Source of the DNA: Pistricoccus aurantiacus
GTDB taxonomy: Bacteria; Pseudomonadota; Gammaproteobacteria; Pseudomonadales; Halomonadaceae
NCBI RefSeq assembly: GCF_007954585.1
Contig: NZ_CP042382.1
Coordinates: 62,001 to 126,000, forward strand
Reading direction: 5' to 3'
DNA: 64,000 nucleotides
Shown here: piece after piece, positions 1-9,004 of the stretch
How positions within the stretch are numbered: position 1 is the first letter of the stretch
How the letters are laid out: each line of letters begins with the position of its first letter
The notes under the pieces: model-generated
The model's input: only the letters and a program-made list of their open reading frames with translations
Database searches by the model: none
What the model was told of the DNA's origin: nothing
Translations under genes and position numbers: made by a program

Positions 1-142
1 GGTGCGCGGCTTGGTTCGAGGCCGGGACAATGCCATTTCTCACCAGCGACCAACCGCGCTTGAACTTCTGCAAGAGCGCTACGCTCGAGGCGAAATCGAC
101 CAGCAGGAATACGAGCAACGCAAGCGCGATCTTATGCATTGA
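1..142 (+). CDS. SHOCT-domain protein, C-terminal end (cut by window start)
   Basis: The frame is open from the window edge and ends in TGA at 140-142. The last ~30 residues (ELLQERYARGEIDQQEYEQR, then KRDLMH) are a SHOCT domain, the short C-terminal oligomerisation-type motif found on many small membrane proteins. The intact protein at 4538-4864 and the decayed copy near 13004 have almost the same tail, so this is one of three paralogues in the window. The missing 5' part probably encoded a membrane segment, by analogy with the 4538 copy. Molecular function is unknown. It sits 48 bp upstream of the copper ATPase gene on the same strand. Confidence 0.75.
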   Translation, partial: VRGLVRGRDNAISHQRPTALELLQERYARGEIDQQEYEQRKRDLMH

Positions 143-190
143 TGCTGTTGTAGTCTGCGTCAATGCGCTCACCAGAAGAGGGGCTACCTA

Positions 191-2407
191 ATGATACAGC
201 ACGAGCACTGCCATCACACTGATCGTGATGAAGTCGTCGCGTCGGTGCGCGGCGGCAAGTACGACAAGGTGCCCGCCGGGCATGTCGGCGCCGTCTACAC
301 CTGCCCGATGCACCCCGAGGTGCGGCAGACCAAGCACGGTGCCTGCCCGCTGTGTGGCATGGGGCTGGAGCTGGAATCGACGGCGGTCGACGACGAGGGG
401 CCGAATCCCGAGCTGGTGGATTTCACCCGCCGTTTCTGGGTCGCGGCCGTTCTCACGCTCCCGGTGCTGGTGCTGGCGATGTCGCCCTACCTGGGCATTA
501 CGGCGATCCGCGACTTCTTCGGTGAACGGGGCGCGATGTGGCTCGAACTGGCGCTCAGCACCCCGGTGATCCTGTGGTCGGGCTGGCCGTTCTTCGTGCG
601 CGGCTGGAACTCGTTTCGCACCATGAACCTCAACATGTTCAGCCTGATCGCCATGGGGGTCGGCGCGGCCTTTGTCTTCTCGACCATCGCGGTGCTGGCG
701 CCGGGCATCTTCCCCGAGGGCTTTCGCCGGGAGGACGGCACCGTCGGGGTCTATTTCGAGGCCGCGGCGGTCATCGTCGCCCTGGTGCTGCTGGGCCAGG
801 TGATGGAGCTGCGCGCCCGGGAAGGCACCGGCAAGGCGATCCGCGCGCTGCTGGACATGGCCGCCAAGACCGCCCGGGTGATCCGCCCCGATGGCAGCGA
901 AGAAGAGATCCCGCTGGAAGACGTGCAGGTGGGCGATCGCCTGCGGGTGCGCCCCGGCGACAAGGTACCGGTGGACGGCGTGGTGGTCGAGGGCCGCTCT
1001 TCCATCGACGAATCGATGATCTCCGGCGAGCCAATTCCGGTGGAAAAAACCAAGGACGATAAGGTCACCGGGGCCACCATCAACGGCACCGGGAGTCTGA
1101 TCATGGAGGCCACCCGGGTCGGTGCCGATACCATGCTCAGCCAGATCGTCGAGATGGTGGCGAATGCCCAGCGCTCGCGGGCGCCGATCCAGAAATTCGC
1201 CGACAAGGTGGCGGGCAAGTTCGTCCCGGCGGTGATCCTCATCGCGATCATTTCCTTTGTTTCCTGGGCGATCTGGGGACCGGCCCCGGCGATGGCCTAC
1301 GGGCTGGTCTCGGCGGTGGCGGTGCTGATCATCGCCTGCCCCTGCGCCCTGGGGCTCGCCACGCCGATGTCGATCATGACGGCCACCGGGCGTGGCGCGC
1401 AGGCGGGCGTGCTGATCAAGAACGCCGAGGCGCTGGAGCGTTTCGCCAAGGTCGATACGCTGATGGTCGACAAGACCGGCACCCTGACCGAAGGCAAGCC
1501 CAAGCTCGTTGCCGTACTCCCCGAAGAGGGCCATGACGAGGCCGAGGTGCTGCGCCTGGCCGCGACGCTAGAAAAGGGCTCCGAGCACCCGCTGGCCGAG
1601 GCCATCGTCGCCGGCGCCGAGGCGCGCGGCGTCACGCTGGGCAAGGCCGATGATTTCGAGGCCGTGACTGGCATGGGCGTCAAGGGCGTGGTCGACGGCA
1701 AGCCGGTGGCGCTGGGCAATGCCAGGTTGATGGCCGAACTGGGCCTCGACGGCGGCAAGCTGGCGGACACCGCCAATGCCCGCCGGGACGAGGGCGAGAC
1801 GGTAATGTTCGTGGTGCTCGACGGCGCCATCGCCGGCCTGGTCAGCGTCGCCGACCCGGTGAAGGCAACCACGCCCGACGCCCTCAAGGCGCTGCACAAA
1901 CTCGGCTTTCGCATCCTCATGGCCACCGGCGACAACGAGCGCACCGCGAAAGCGGTGGCCGGGCGCCTGGGCATCGACGAGATCCGCGCCGACGTGCTGC
2001 CCGAGGACAAGGCCCGCATCATCAAGGAGCTGCAGGCCGAAGGCCGCAAGGTCGCCATGGCGGGCGACGGGGTCAACGACGCCCCCGCGCTGGCCCAAGC
2101 CGATGTCGGCATCGCCATGGGCACCGGCGCCGACGTGGCGATCGAAAGCGCGAGTTTCACGCTAGTCCAGGGCAATCTCGACGGCATCGTGCGCGCCCGC
2201 AAACTGTCGCTGGCCACCATGCGCAACATCAAGCAGAACCTGTTCTTCGCGCTGATCTATAACGGAGCCGGCGTGCCGATCGCGGCTGGGGTTCTTTATC
2301 CGTTCCTCGGCATCCTTATCTCGCCGATGTTCGCCGCCTTCGCGATGACCGCGTCGTCCCTGTCGGTGGTCCTGAACGCGTTGCGACTGCGCCGGGTGAG
2401 GATCTGA
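191..2407 (+). CDS. copA: Copper-translocating P1B-type ATPase (CopA-like)
   Basis: This inner-membrane pump exports Cu(I) (possibly Ag) using ATP. Instead of an HMA domain, the N-terminus (residues ~35-60) has a heavy-metal-binding zinc-ribbon-like module with CPMHPEV (38-44) and CPLCGMG (52-58), seen in CopA/SilP-type pumps. Further signatures are the membrane CPC metal site at 383-385, the phosphorylated Asp in DKTGT (D427), the SEHPLAEA His-Pro motif, and [10 protein letters not shown]. At 738 aa it is a normal length. The start has a GAGGGG ribosome-binding site at 176-181. The DUF3141 gene begins 2 bp after the stop, indicating one transcript. Copper is the usual substrate of this architecture, but silver cannot be excluded. 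Confidence 0.9.
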   Translation: MIQHEHCHHTDRDEVVASVRGGKYDKVPAGHVGAVYTCPMHPEVRQTKHGACPLCGMGLELESTAVDDEGPNPELVDFTRRFWVAAVLTLPVLVLAMSPYLGITAIRDFFGERGAMWLELALSTPVILWSGWPFFVRGWNSFRTMNLNMFSLIAMGVGAAFVFSTIAVLAPGIFPEGFRREDGTVGVYFEAAAVIVALVLLGQVMELRAREGTGKAIRALLDMAAKTARVIRPDGSEEEIPLEDVQVGDRLRVRPGDKVPVDGVVVEGRSSIDESMISGEPIPVEKTKDDKVTGATINGTGSLIMEATRVGADTMLSQIVEMVANAQRSRAPIQKFADKVAGKFVPAVILIAIISFVSWAIWGPAPAMAYGLVSAVAVLIIACPCALGLATPMSIMTATGRGAQAGVLIKNAEALERFAKVDTLMVDKTGTLTEGKPKLVAVLPEEGHDEAEVLRLAATLEKGSEHPLAEAIVAGAEARGVTLGKADDFEAVTGMGVKGVVDGKPVALGNARLMAELGLDGGKLADTANARRDEGETVMFVVLDGAIAGLVSVADPVKATTPDALKALHKLGFRILMATGDNERTAKAVAGRLGIDEIRADVLPEDKARIIKELQAEGRKVAMAGDGVNDAPALAQADVGIAMGTGADVAIESASFTLVQGNLDGIVRARKLSLATMRNIKQNLFFALIYNGAGVPIAAGVLYPFLGILISPMFAAFAMTASSLSVVLNALRLRRVRI

Positions 2408-2409
2408 TC

Positions 2410-4128
2410 ATGAATGATGTGACGTCTTTTCCGCCGATGGAGCTGCTCGCCCACCAGACCGACCTGTGGCGGCGCGGCGTGCGCTACCTAGATACCCTAC
2501 GCGAGCGCGCCGACAACATGCTCGAGCATGAACGGGCCGGCAAGCCACCGCTGCTCGACTTCGACTACGAGACGATACTGGACGGCCGCCGACTGGAGCG
2601 CCCCGCCAACTACGCCCTGCTGCGCATCACCCGGGTCGGCGAGGAGTGCCTGGAAAACTGCCTCGACGAGACCCAGCCGCCGGTGATGGTCGTCGACCCC
2701 CGCGCCGGCCATGGCCCGGGCATCGGCGGTTTCAAACAAGACTCCGAAGTGGGCATGGCGCTGCACGAAGGGCACCCGGTCTACTTCGTGATCTTCTTCC
2801 CCGAGCCCATGCCCGGCCAGACGCTGGAGGATGTGCAGCACGTCCTGCGACGCTTCGTCGAGACGCTGGCCGAGCGCCATCCCGGCAAGCCGCCGGTGCT
2901 CTACGGCAACTGCCAGGCGGGCTGGGCCATCACGCTGCTCTCGGCTGATTGCGAGGGCCTGGTCGGACCGGCGGTGCTCAACGGCTCGCCGCTGTCCTAC
3001 TGGTCCGGCGAGTCCGGGGTCAATCCCATGCGCCTCGCCGGCGGGCTGCTGGGTGGCGCCTGGATGGCGCATCTGCTGGCGGATCTGGGGGACGGACGCT
3101 TCGACGGCGCCCATCTGGCGACCAACTTCGAGAGCCTCAAGCCGGCCAACACCTTGTGGCAGAAGGACTACCAGCTGTTCGCCGACATCGACGGCCAGCG
3201 CGAGCGGTTCCTGGAATTCGAGCGCTGGTGGACCGGCTTCTATAGCCTGAGCAAGGACGAGATCACCGCCATCGTCGGGAATCTCTTTGTCGGTAACCAG
3301 CTGGAACGTGGCGAGTTTGAAATCTGTCCCGGCTGTACCGTCGACCTCACGCGCATCCGCAACCCCCTGGTGATCTTCGCCTCCAGCGGCGACAACATCA
3401 CCCCACCGCACCAGGCGCTCAACTGGATCCCGGCGGTGTACCCGGACACCGAGGCACTCAAGGCCGCCGGCCAGCGCATCGTCTATCTGCTCAACCCCCA
3501 CGTGGGCCATCTGGGCATCTTCGTTTCCGCCAAGGTCGCACGGCTGGAGCACCGGGCGATACTCGAGAGCGTCTCGGAGCTCAATGACCTTGCCCCCGGG
3601 CTCTACGAGATGAAGATCGATAATCCCACCGGCGACCCAGACTGTCACAAGCCGCAGTTCCAGGTGCGTTTTGAGGAACGTCGCGTGGAAGATCTGGATT
3701 ACCCCGACCAGACGCCGGCGTTCGAGCAGGTAAAAGCCCTCTCCAAGCACAACGTGGCCCTCTACGAGACCTTCGTCGGCCCCTGGGTGCGGCTGGTCAC
3801 CACTCCCTGGTCGGCCGAGATGCTGCGTCAACTGCATTCGGCCCGAACCGACCGGCTGATGTTCTCGGAGCGCTTCGCGCCCTGGATGGGCGGCGTGAAG
3901 TGGCTGGTCGAAAGGGTGGAGACCACACCAACGCCGGTCGATAGCAGCAGCCCCTACCGGCAATGGGAAACATTGATGAGCGATGCGATCGCCTCGAACC
4001 TGGAACTGGCCGGCACGGTGCGCGATGGCTTCAGCGAGCTGCTTTTCACCGGACTCTATGGCTGGGCATGGCCCAATGGCGAGAAACGCTTACCGATCAG
4101 CAAAAGACAGGAGATCCGTCATGCATAG
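2410..4128 (+). CDS. DUF3141 PhaC-like alpha/beta-hydrolase
   Basis: This 572-aa protein resembles DUF3141 proteins, distant relatives of polyhydroxyalkanoate synthases. It has a PhaC-like cysteine nucleophile box, YGNCQAG, with C168. A plausible triad is completed by D328 (SSGDNITPP) and H367 (HVGHLG). This points to an acyltransferase or thioesterase-like reaction, but no substrate is known. Known family members can be longer (about 750 aa), so this may be a short version. It starts 2 bp after copA, with AGGAT upstream, and overlaps the next small gene by 8 bp, so translation of the three is probably coupled. Why a PhaC-like enzyme is linked to a copper pump is not explained by known pathways. 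Confidence 0.8.
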   Translation: MNDVTSFPPMELLAHQTDLWRRGVRYLDTLRERADNMLEHERAGKPPLLDFDYETILDGRRLERPANYALLRITRVGEECLENCLDETQPPVMVVDPRAGHGPGIGGFKQDSEVGMALHEGHPVYFVIFFPEPMPGQTLEDVQHVLRRFVETLAERHPGKPPVLYGNCQAGWAITLLSADCEGLVGPAVLNGSPLSYWSGESGVNPMRLAGGLLGGAWMAHLLADLGDGRFDGAHLATNFESLKPANTLWQKDYQLFADIDGQRERFLEFERWWTGFYSLSKDEITAIVGNLFVGNQLERGEFEICPGCTVDLTRIRNPLVIFASSGDNITPPHQALNWIPAVYPDTEALKAAGQRIVYLLNPHVGHLGIFVSAKVARLEHRAILESVSELNDLAPGLYEMKIDNPTGDPDCHKPQFQVRFEERRVEDLDYPDQTPAFEQVKALSKHNVALYETFVGPWVRLVTTPWSAEMLRQLHSARTDRLMFSERFAPWMGGVKWLVERVETTPTPVDSSSPYRQWETLMSDAIASNLELAGTVRDGFSELLFTGLYGWAWPNGEKRLPISKRQEIRHA

Positions 4129-4456
4129 CGAACACCGTCTCGGCGTCAAGGAGGTCAACCTGGTCACGCGAAAGCTGAAGCTCGAACCCAGCGATCACCA
4201 GGATCTACAGCAGGCGATCGAGGAAATCGATCGGCTTTACGGTCTCGATAGCGTGTCGTTGGATGACCGCAAGCGAATGCTTCACCTGGCCTATGACGCC
4301 TCACGACTCTGTATCGAGGGTATCGAAAAGATCCTGACCAGGCATTCGATCGAGATCAGCCATGGCTGGTGGAACCGCTACAAGAAAGACCACTACCGAT
4401 TCGTCGACCAAAACATCAAGGACAATGCCGCCAAGGAACCCTGGAGCTGTCATTAG
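4121..4456 (+). CDS. Small conserved-in-window protein of unknown function
   Basis: The ATG at 4121 has a CAGGAG site and overlaps the DUF3141 stop by 8 bp. The 111-aa product is charged and mostly helical, with no signal peptide or membrane segment. Its distinctive stretch is YDASRLCIEGIEKILTRHSI, followed by GWWNRYKKDHYRFVDQN. A decayed homologue lies at ~13215-13415, fused behind a SHOCT remnant, which shows it is a real protein family travelling with the SHOCT gene. I do not recognise the family. Tight coupling to the PhaC-like gene suggests a partner protein, in the way phasins accompany PHA enzymes, but that is speculation. Confidence 0.65.
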   Translation: MHSEHRLGVKEVNLVTRKLKLEPSDHQDLQQAIEEIDRLYGLDSVSLDDRKRMLHLAYDASRLCIEGIEKILTRHSIEISHGWWNRYKKDHYRFVDQNIKDNAAKEPWSCH

Positions 4457-4537
4457 ACAGCGTCTTGGCGAGTAAGAGTTGTACCGGGGATAAAGGGGTT
4501 AGCCCCGCCTCGGGTCGATACATAAGGGAGATTCGAC

Positions 4538-4864
4538 ATGAAGCGCTTGTGGTTGTCCGTTGGCACGCTGTTGCTTGGCCTTCCCGTGGTTTTTCCGGCG
4601 CAGGCCGAGCCTTATGGCGACTCCTTCTGGCACCCTGCCTGGGGCTGGGGACATATGTTCTTCGGCGGTCTCATGATGATCGTCTTCTGGGGAGGCCTCA
4701 TCGCCCTGGTAGTGCTGCTGGTTCGATGGTTGAGCCGTAACGATACATCGGCGTCGGATCCTTCGCGACGTCCAACCCCCTTGGAAATCCTGCAGGAGCG
4801 CTACGCCCGCGGCGAGATAGACAAGCAGGAATACGAAGAGCGTAAGAAGGATCTTTCGCGCTGA
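4538..4864 (+). CDS. SHOCT-domain small membrane protein
   Basis: This 108-aa protein has an N-terminal signal-like segment ending near AQAEP (residues ~1-25), then a single strong membrane helix (about 38-63, HMFFGGLMMIVFWGGLIALV), then a short linker and a C-terminal SHOCT domain (LEILQERYARGEIDKQEYEE). It is the intact member of a trio with the partial gene at 1-142 and the remnant at ~13004-13200. SHOCT proteins are often found next to transport genes, and their role is thought to be assembly or oligomerisation. It follows the 4121 gene by 81 bp in the same direction, so it belongs to the copper-linked module. Confidence 0.8.
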   Translation: MKRLWLSVGTLLLGLPVVFPAQAEPYGDSFWHPAWGWGHMFFGGLMMIVFWGGLIALVVLLVRWLSRNDTSASDPSRRPTPLEILQERYARGEIDKQEYEERKKDLSR

Positions 4865-4947
4865 GCGTCAGGCAATTTGCAAAGCGATGTGGCGTCTGGA
4901 AGGCAAAAAGCGAGTTTTCGGTCATGATTCTTAGGAGTGATATTGGC

Positions 4948-6024
4948 ATGAAGAGATTCGAACGTACCCGACTGTTGCGCGCCATGGCCGGTCTTGCCGT
5001 TGCAAGCTTGGCCATGCCGCTCATGGCCGATGAATCGAGCGCCTATATTCCGTTGGGTAACGCAGATCAAGTTGCGATTATCGATACCGACAGCTATCAG
5101 GTAAGCGGCCAGGCCCAGGGAGTCGTCAACTCCCACGGGTCCGACCTGACGCCGGATGGCCGATTCCTGGTGGCCGGTAGCCTGACTCCCCGCGAGAGCG
5201 GGAAAACGCCGTCGAAGCCGGTGGGTGTCTCGGCGGACGAACACGCGGCGCACCATGGTGGCGGCGGTGATACGGCCGCCTCATCGAGTACCCCGGGCAC
5301 GCTGTACCTGATTGACACCACAAGCAAGGAGGTCGTCCGCCAATTTGACGTGCCTGGCCCGGTTCATCATGTATTGGTGACCGCCGACGGGCGCTACGCC
5401 GTATCGACCCATCCCATGGGCGGCGGTATCAGCGTCGTTTCCCTGGAGAGCGGCGAGTTGGTCGCCAGCCTGGCGACGGGGCCGGCGCCGAACTACATGG
5501 TCCAGAATCCGCAGAATCGGTCCCTCTACGTCAGCAACTCCGGCAACGGGACGATCAGCGAGATCGATACCGAGAACTGGTTCGTCAGGAAAAACATGCG
5601 CTTGGAGGGTAGTCCCGAGCATATGGTGCTGGACAGTGAGCGTGGGCGGCTATACGCCAACGACGCGGCCGAGGGGCAAGCGGTCGCCCTCGATCTTGAA
5701 TCCGGCGACGTGGTGGCGCAATACCCGATCGGATCGAAGCCTCACGGTATCGACCTGTCGGCGGATCTTGGCACCCTTTACGTCACCAGCCAGGGGGACA
5801 ATCGCCTGGTAGCCGTGAGTCTTGCCGATGGCAGGATGCGAGAGAGGGAGCTTGCTCCGGCGCCTTATCATCTCGCTATCAGCCCGGTCGATGGAAAGCT
5901 GTTGATATCAAGTCGCGAGAAGCCCCAGCTCTGGGTGGTGGACCAGCGCACCCTGGATACTCTCGAAACGGTTCCACTCGCGGGGGTAGGCCACCAGATC
6001 GCCGTGGGGGAAACTACGAATTGA
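4948..6024 (+). CDS. Secreted YncE-like beta-propeller protein
   Basis: This 358-aa protein has a signal peptide (residues 1 to about 28, ending SLAMPLMA) and repeated beta-propeller blades of the YVTN/YncE/cytochrome-D1 type, for example GRFLVAGS, GRYAVSTHPMGG, NRSLYVSNSGNGTISEID and GRLYANDAAEGQAVALD. A ligand such as a metal or a partner protein is plausible. An inserted loop near residue 90 is His-rich (DEHAAHHGGGG) and could bind Cu or Zn. The ATG at 4948 is preferred over the upstream ATG at 4924 because AGGAG lies 10 nt before it and the signal peptide then starts MKRFERTR. It closes the copper module. Confidence 0.75.
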   Translation: MKRFERTRLLRAMAGLAVASLAMPLMADESSAYIPLGNADQVAIIDTDSYQVSGQAQGVVNSHGSDLTPDGRFLVAGSLTPRESGKTPSKPVGVSADEHAAHHGGGGDTAASSSTPGTLYLIDTTSKEVVRQFDVPGPVHHVLVTADGRYAVSTHPMGGGISVVSLESGELVASLATGPAPNYMVQNPQNRSLYVSNSGNGTISEIDTENWFVRKNMRLEGSPEHMVLDSERGRLYANDAAEGQAVALDLESGDVVAQYPIGSKPHGIDLSADLGTLYVTSQGDNRLVAVSLADGRMRERELAPAPYHLAISPVDGKLLISSREKPQLWVVDQRTLDTLETVPLAGVGHQIAVGETTN

Positions 6025-6110
6025 ACACCGATTTCCTTGTAGCTGCCATTTGTTTGACTGCGACCAATCCTTTCACTTCAAGCTTTCAGCCTCGATTTAG
6101 GAAGCCCCGT

Positions 6111-6418
6111 ATGGAGAGCATGGAGGTCGACGACCGATATCGAAAGGCCATGGTGCTGGGCATGCTGGAGCATCTGAAGCAGTGCGATGCCGATATCACC
6201 TATCGGCGTTCCTGCCATCGGCAACTGCACCTGGGTCTGCCCCAAGAGGCTCAAATTCATGAAGGCGATTGGACGAATCAAGCACATGCTGGCCAGGCAT
6301 GGTGTTTGAGTTCGACGACGCCCCTCATTTCCTCGTTGATGCGGATGACACGCACGCCCGGGCGCCAGAGAATAAATATCCATTCTGGTCATATTCGCCA
6401 CGCAGCCGACTGTCATAG
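6111..6418 (+). pseudogene. Frameshifted gene of an unrecognised family
   Basis: An ATG at 6111 with AGGA upstream opens a protein-like frame (MEVDDRYRKAMVLGMLEHLK, then QCDADITYRRSCH). The sequence then has to change frame near 6222 to read TWVCPKRLKFMKAIGRIKHM and again near 6305 (an extra T) to read VEFDDAPHFLVDADDTHARA, then PENKYPFWSYSPRSRLS, ending at TAG 6416-6418. The same core (TWVCP, then MKAIGxIxxMLARxGVE) occurs at 12352-12474, which supports a genuine, now broken, gene about 100 aa long. I do not recognise the family. The rest of the gap between 6025 and 6604 shows no other gene. Confidence 0.5.
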
Positions 6419-6604
6419 CCCAGCACGTATGCCGACACTATTACTCAGCAAGTTGCAAACATTGCCGTGATACCGCTCCTTGCAAGGCTGGGGTTAGATT
6501 GCGGGGCACATTCGGCCCACTCGCTCAGCCCCTTAGCCCGACTCGTTCTTGACAAGACTTCCATGGTTTGCCGTGGAACCACAACAACACTGCGAGGTAC
6601 AAAA

Positions 6605-7408
6605 ATGGACAAGGCTCGCCTTGAAGGAAAGAATTGCCTGATCACAGGTGCTGCACGTGGCATGGGTGCTGCCGTTGCCGAACACTATGCCGCACAGGGC
6701 GCCAATATCTGCGTGGCCGACCTCAACCTCGAAGGCTGTGAGGGGGTCGTGGCGCGTATCAAGGAAAAGGGTGGAAAGGCCATCGCCGTGAAGCTGAACG
6801 TCACGGAGCGTGACCAGATGCGGGCGGCCGTGAAGGCCACTGTGGACGCCTTTGGCAGCCTCAACGTCATGATCAACAACGCCGGAATCAACAAGCCGCT
6901 GATGTTTCTCGACGTTACCGAAGAGAACTGGCACCAGATCATGGATATCAACGCCCTGGGCTGTCTCATCGGCATGCAGGAAGCTGCCAAGCAGATGATC
7001 AAGCAAGGCAAGGATGGAGGGCCCTACAAGATCATCAATGTCGGCTCGATCCTTTCACGACAGGCATTTGATGATGTCGTGCCCTATTCCTGCAGCAAGC
7101 ATGCCGTTCTCGCCATGATCAACGGCGGGGCCAAGGCGCTTGTAGATCACAACATCACCGTCAATGGTTATGGTCCCGGCGTAGTGCGGACAGAATTGTG
7201 GGAGCAACTGGACAAGGATCTCGTCAGTATCGGAAAGTTCAAGAACCAAGGACAATCCATGGATGAGTTGGCAGAAAAAATGATTCTGATGAAACGTTAC
7301 TCTTATCCGGAAGATGTGGTGGGAACGGCCTCCTTCCTCGCGAGCCCGGAGTCGGACTACATGACCGGGCAATTGCTGATGATCGATGGGGGCATGGTTA
7401 TCCAGTAA
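6605..7408 (+). CDS. SDR-family NAD-dependent polyol/sugar dehydrogenase
   Basis: This classical short-chain dehydrogenase is 267 aa. It has the Rossmann motif TGAARGMG (14-21), an acidic D39 after beta-2 that favours NAD over NADP, NNAG (91-94), and the catalytic residues S148, Y161 and K165 (YSCSK). The C-terminus ends in the usual MTGQLLMIDGGM. The start at 6605 follows GAGG; the open frame extends upstream, but that part has no protein character. It converges on the ribose-type ABC transporter genes. That pairing is typical of polyol or sugar uptake and oxidation (sorbitol, galactitol, xylitol), but the substrate cannot be read from sequence. Confidence 0.85.
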   Translation: MDKARLEGKNCLITGAARGMGAAVAEHYAAQGANICVADLNLEGCEGVVARIKEKGGKAIAVKLNVTERDQMRAAVKATVDAFGSLNVMINNAGINKPLMFLDVTEENWHQIMDINALGCLIGMQEAAKQMIKQGKDGGPYKIINVGSILSRQAFDDVVPYSCSKHAVLAMINGGAKALVDHNITVNGYGPGVVRTELWEQLDKDLVSIGKFKNQGQSMDELAEKMILMKRYSYPEDVVGTASFLASPESDYMTGQLLMIDGGMVIQ

Positions 7409-7456
7409 CTGAAATGGTCCAATCGCCGAATCTAGAAGGCGTCAGGAATCTGCCTT

Positions 7457-9004
7457 TCATCCCAACAGCTTGTCGGCTTTCTTCTGTGCCGATGTCAGCG
7501 CTTGTTTGATTGAGCACCGATCCGACAACACGTCATGAATCTCCTGGCCGGCGATGGTTATGATCGACGCCATGTGAGGAACGGGAGGGCGTGGCCAGGC
7601 CTGGAGGATGTTGTTACGAGCCATCTCGTCCACCACACCGATGACCGGCGACAGCGACGAGACCTCCGGGTCGCGACTGACGCTGAAGCGCGGCGTGACC
7701 AGGCTGCCGTTCATGATATAGAGCTTCGACAGGCTGGCGGAGGTCAGCGATTGCAGGGCCGCCCAGACAGCTTCCACGCGTTCCTCGGACAGATTGGATG
7801 GTATGGCCAGCGCATAGCCCCCGATCGGTGTGATGGGGAGGCCATGGTTCCCGACCGGGTGGGGAAGATAGCCGGTATTGCCCCAGGCCGGTGACTTCTG
7901 GTTGAGTTCAAACAGTGGGGCAAGCAGCGTGTAATTATAGGCCATGCAGGATTCACCCGAGGCATAAGATTGAGCACGCTCGTACCACGCCATGTTGAGG
8001 ATGTTCGGTGGCGAATATTTCAGGATATCCAGCATGTATTCGCAGGCGCGAAAGGCCGCATCCGACTGGAACATCGGCCGGAGTTGCTCACCCGAAACAT
8101 CCTGAAAGTCATACCCGCCCGGGATACGGCGAAGATTGATGATCGGTTGACCAAACTTCGCCATCAGGAAGGTGAAGGTATGGCCCAGCGGTGTGCCCCT
8201 GGCGGCGTTCCAGGCGATGCCGTACCGACCACTGCTGCGGCCGATCATCAGTTTGGTGACCTCGTCCTCGTTGGTATCGACGGTGTTCACAGTGCCGTTG
8301 TACTCACCGTCCCGAAGCACCGAGATCCGCTGCGAAAGATGAAAGATCTCGTCCATACGGTGGGAGATGTAGACGATGCCGACCCCCTGCTCACGCAGGG
8401 TATTGATGATGTCGTAGAGCACCGGCTTCTCGTGGTCGGTGAGCGACGCCGTCGGCTCATCGAAGACCACCACTTTAGGTGTGAACACCAGGGCGCGTGC
8501 AATCTCGACCATCTGCTTCTTGGCGATGGAGAGATCGCTCACCATGTCCTTCGAACTGAAGGAGCACTTCAGACGATCGAGGATTTCCGTACTTTCCCGG
8601 TGCAGGGTCTTCCAGTCGATCCGGTTCCCCCACTTCTTGGGTAGATTACCCAGGAAAATGTTCTCGGCCACGGACATATCCGGTACCAGTGACTGCTCCT
8701 GGTGGATCAGCACGATACCGCTCTGCTTGGCCTTCTTGGGATTGTCAAAGACCTTCTTTTTACCCTCGAGAAGAATCTTGCCGCCATTGGGCTTGTGCTT
8801 GCCGGCCAGCACCTTCATTAGCGTCGACTTGCCCGCTCCGTTTTCGCCCAGCAGTGCGTGGACCTCGCCGGCCCGGACATCGAAGCTGACCTTGTTGAGC
8901 GCGATCACTCCCGGGAATCTCTTGGTGATGTCCACCAGAGAAAGGATGGGGATTTCCTTGTGCCCAGGCGCCCCCGAGGTGTGTGTCACAGTTGCAGTGC
9001 TCAT
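7457..9004 (-). CDS. Chimeric ORF: sugar ABC ATPase N-half fused to a binding-protein C-half
   Basis: Residues 1-256 are the first ATPase domain of an RbsA/MglA-type sugar importer: Walker A GENGAGKST (53-61), signature-like LSIAKKQ (158-164), Walker B VVVFDEP (178-184), H-loop ISHRMDE, ending at the typical MIGR. RbsA-type proteins should continue with a second ABC domain. Instead, from about residue 260 the frame reads the C-terminal half of a MalE-like (CUT1) extracellular binding protein (FQSDAAFRACEYMLDILKYS, VPHMASIITIAGQEI, AQKKADKLLG) with no signal peptide. The best explanation is a deletion that removed the second ABC domain, any intervening genes and the binding-protein head. Transport activity is doubtful. 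The ATG overlaps the permease stop by 4 bp. Confidence 0.85.
   Translation of the reverse strand: MSTATVTHTSGAPGHKEIPILSLVDITKRFPGVIALNKVSFDVRAGEVHALLGENGAGKSTLMKVLAGKHKPNGGKILLEGKKKVFDNPKKAKQSGIVLIHQEQSLVPDMSVAENIFLGNLPKKWGNRIDWKTLHRESTEILDRLKCSFSSKDMVSDLSIAKKQMVEIARALVFTPKVVVFDEPTASLTDHEKPVLYDIINTLREQGVGIVYISHRMDEIFHLSQRISVLRDGEYNGTVNTVDTNEDEVTKLMIGRSSGRYGIAWNAARGTPLGHTFTFLMAKFGQPIINLRRIPGGYDFQDVSGEQLRPMFQSDAAFRACEYMLDILKYSPPNILNMAWYERAQSYASGESCMAYNYTLLAPLFELNQKSPAWGNTGYLPHPVGNHGLPITPIGGYALAIPSNLSEERVEAVWAALQSLTSASLSKLYIMNGSLVTPRFSVSRDPEVSSLSPVIGVVDEMARNNILQAWPRPPVPHMASIITIAGQEIHDVLSDRCSIKQALTSAQKKADKLLG

Noticed and set aside
188-1534. 448-codon open frame on the minus strand opposite copA
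   Set aside because: It is a GC-rich shadow with Arg/His/Gly-heavy composition and no domain; copA on the plus strand has every diagnostic motif.
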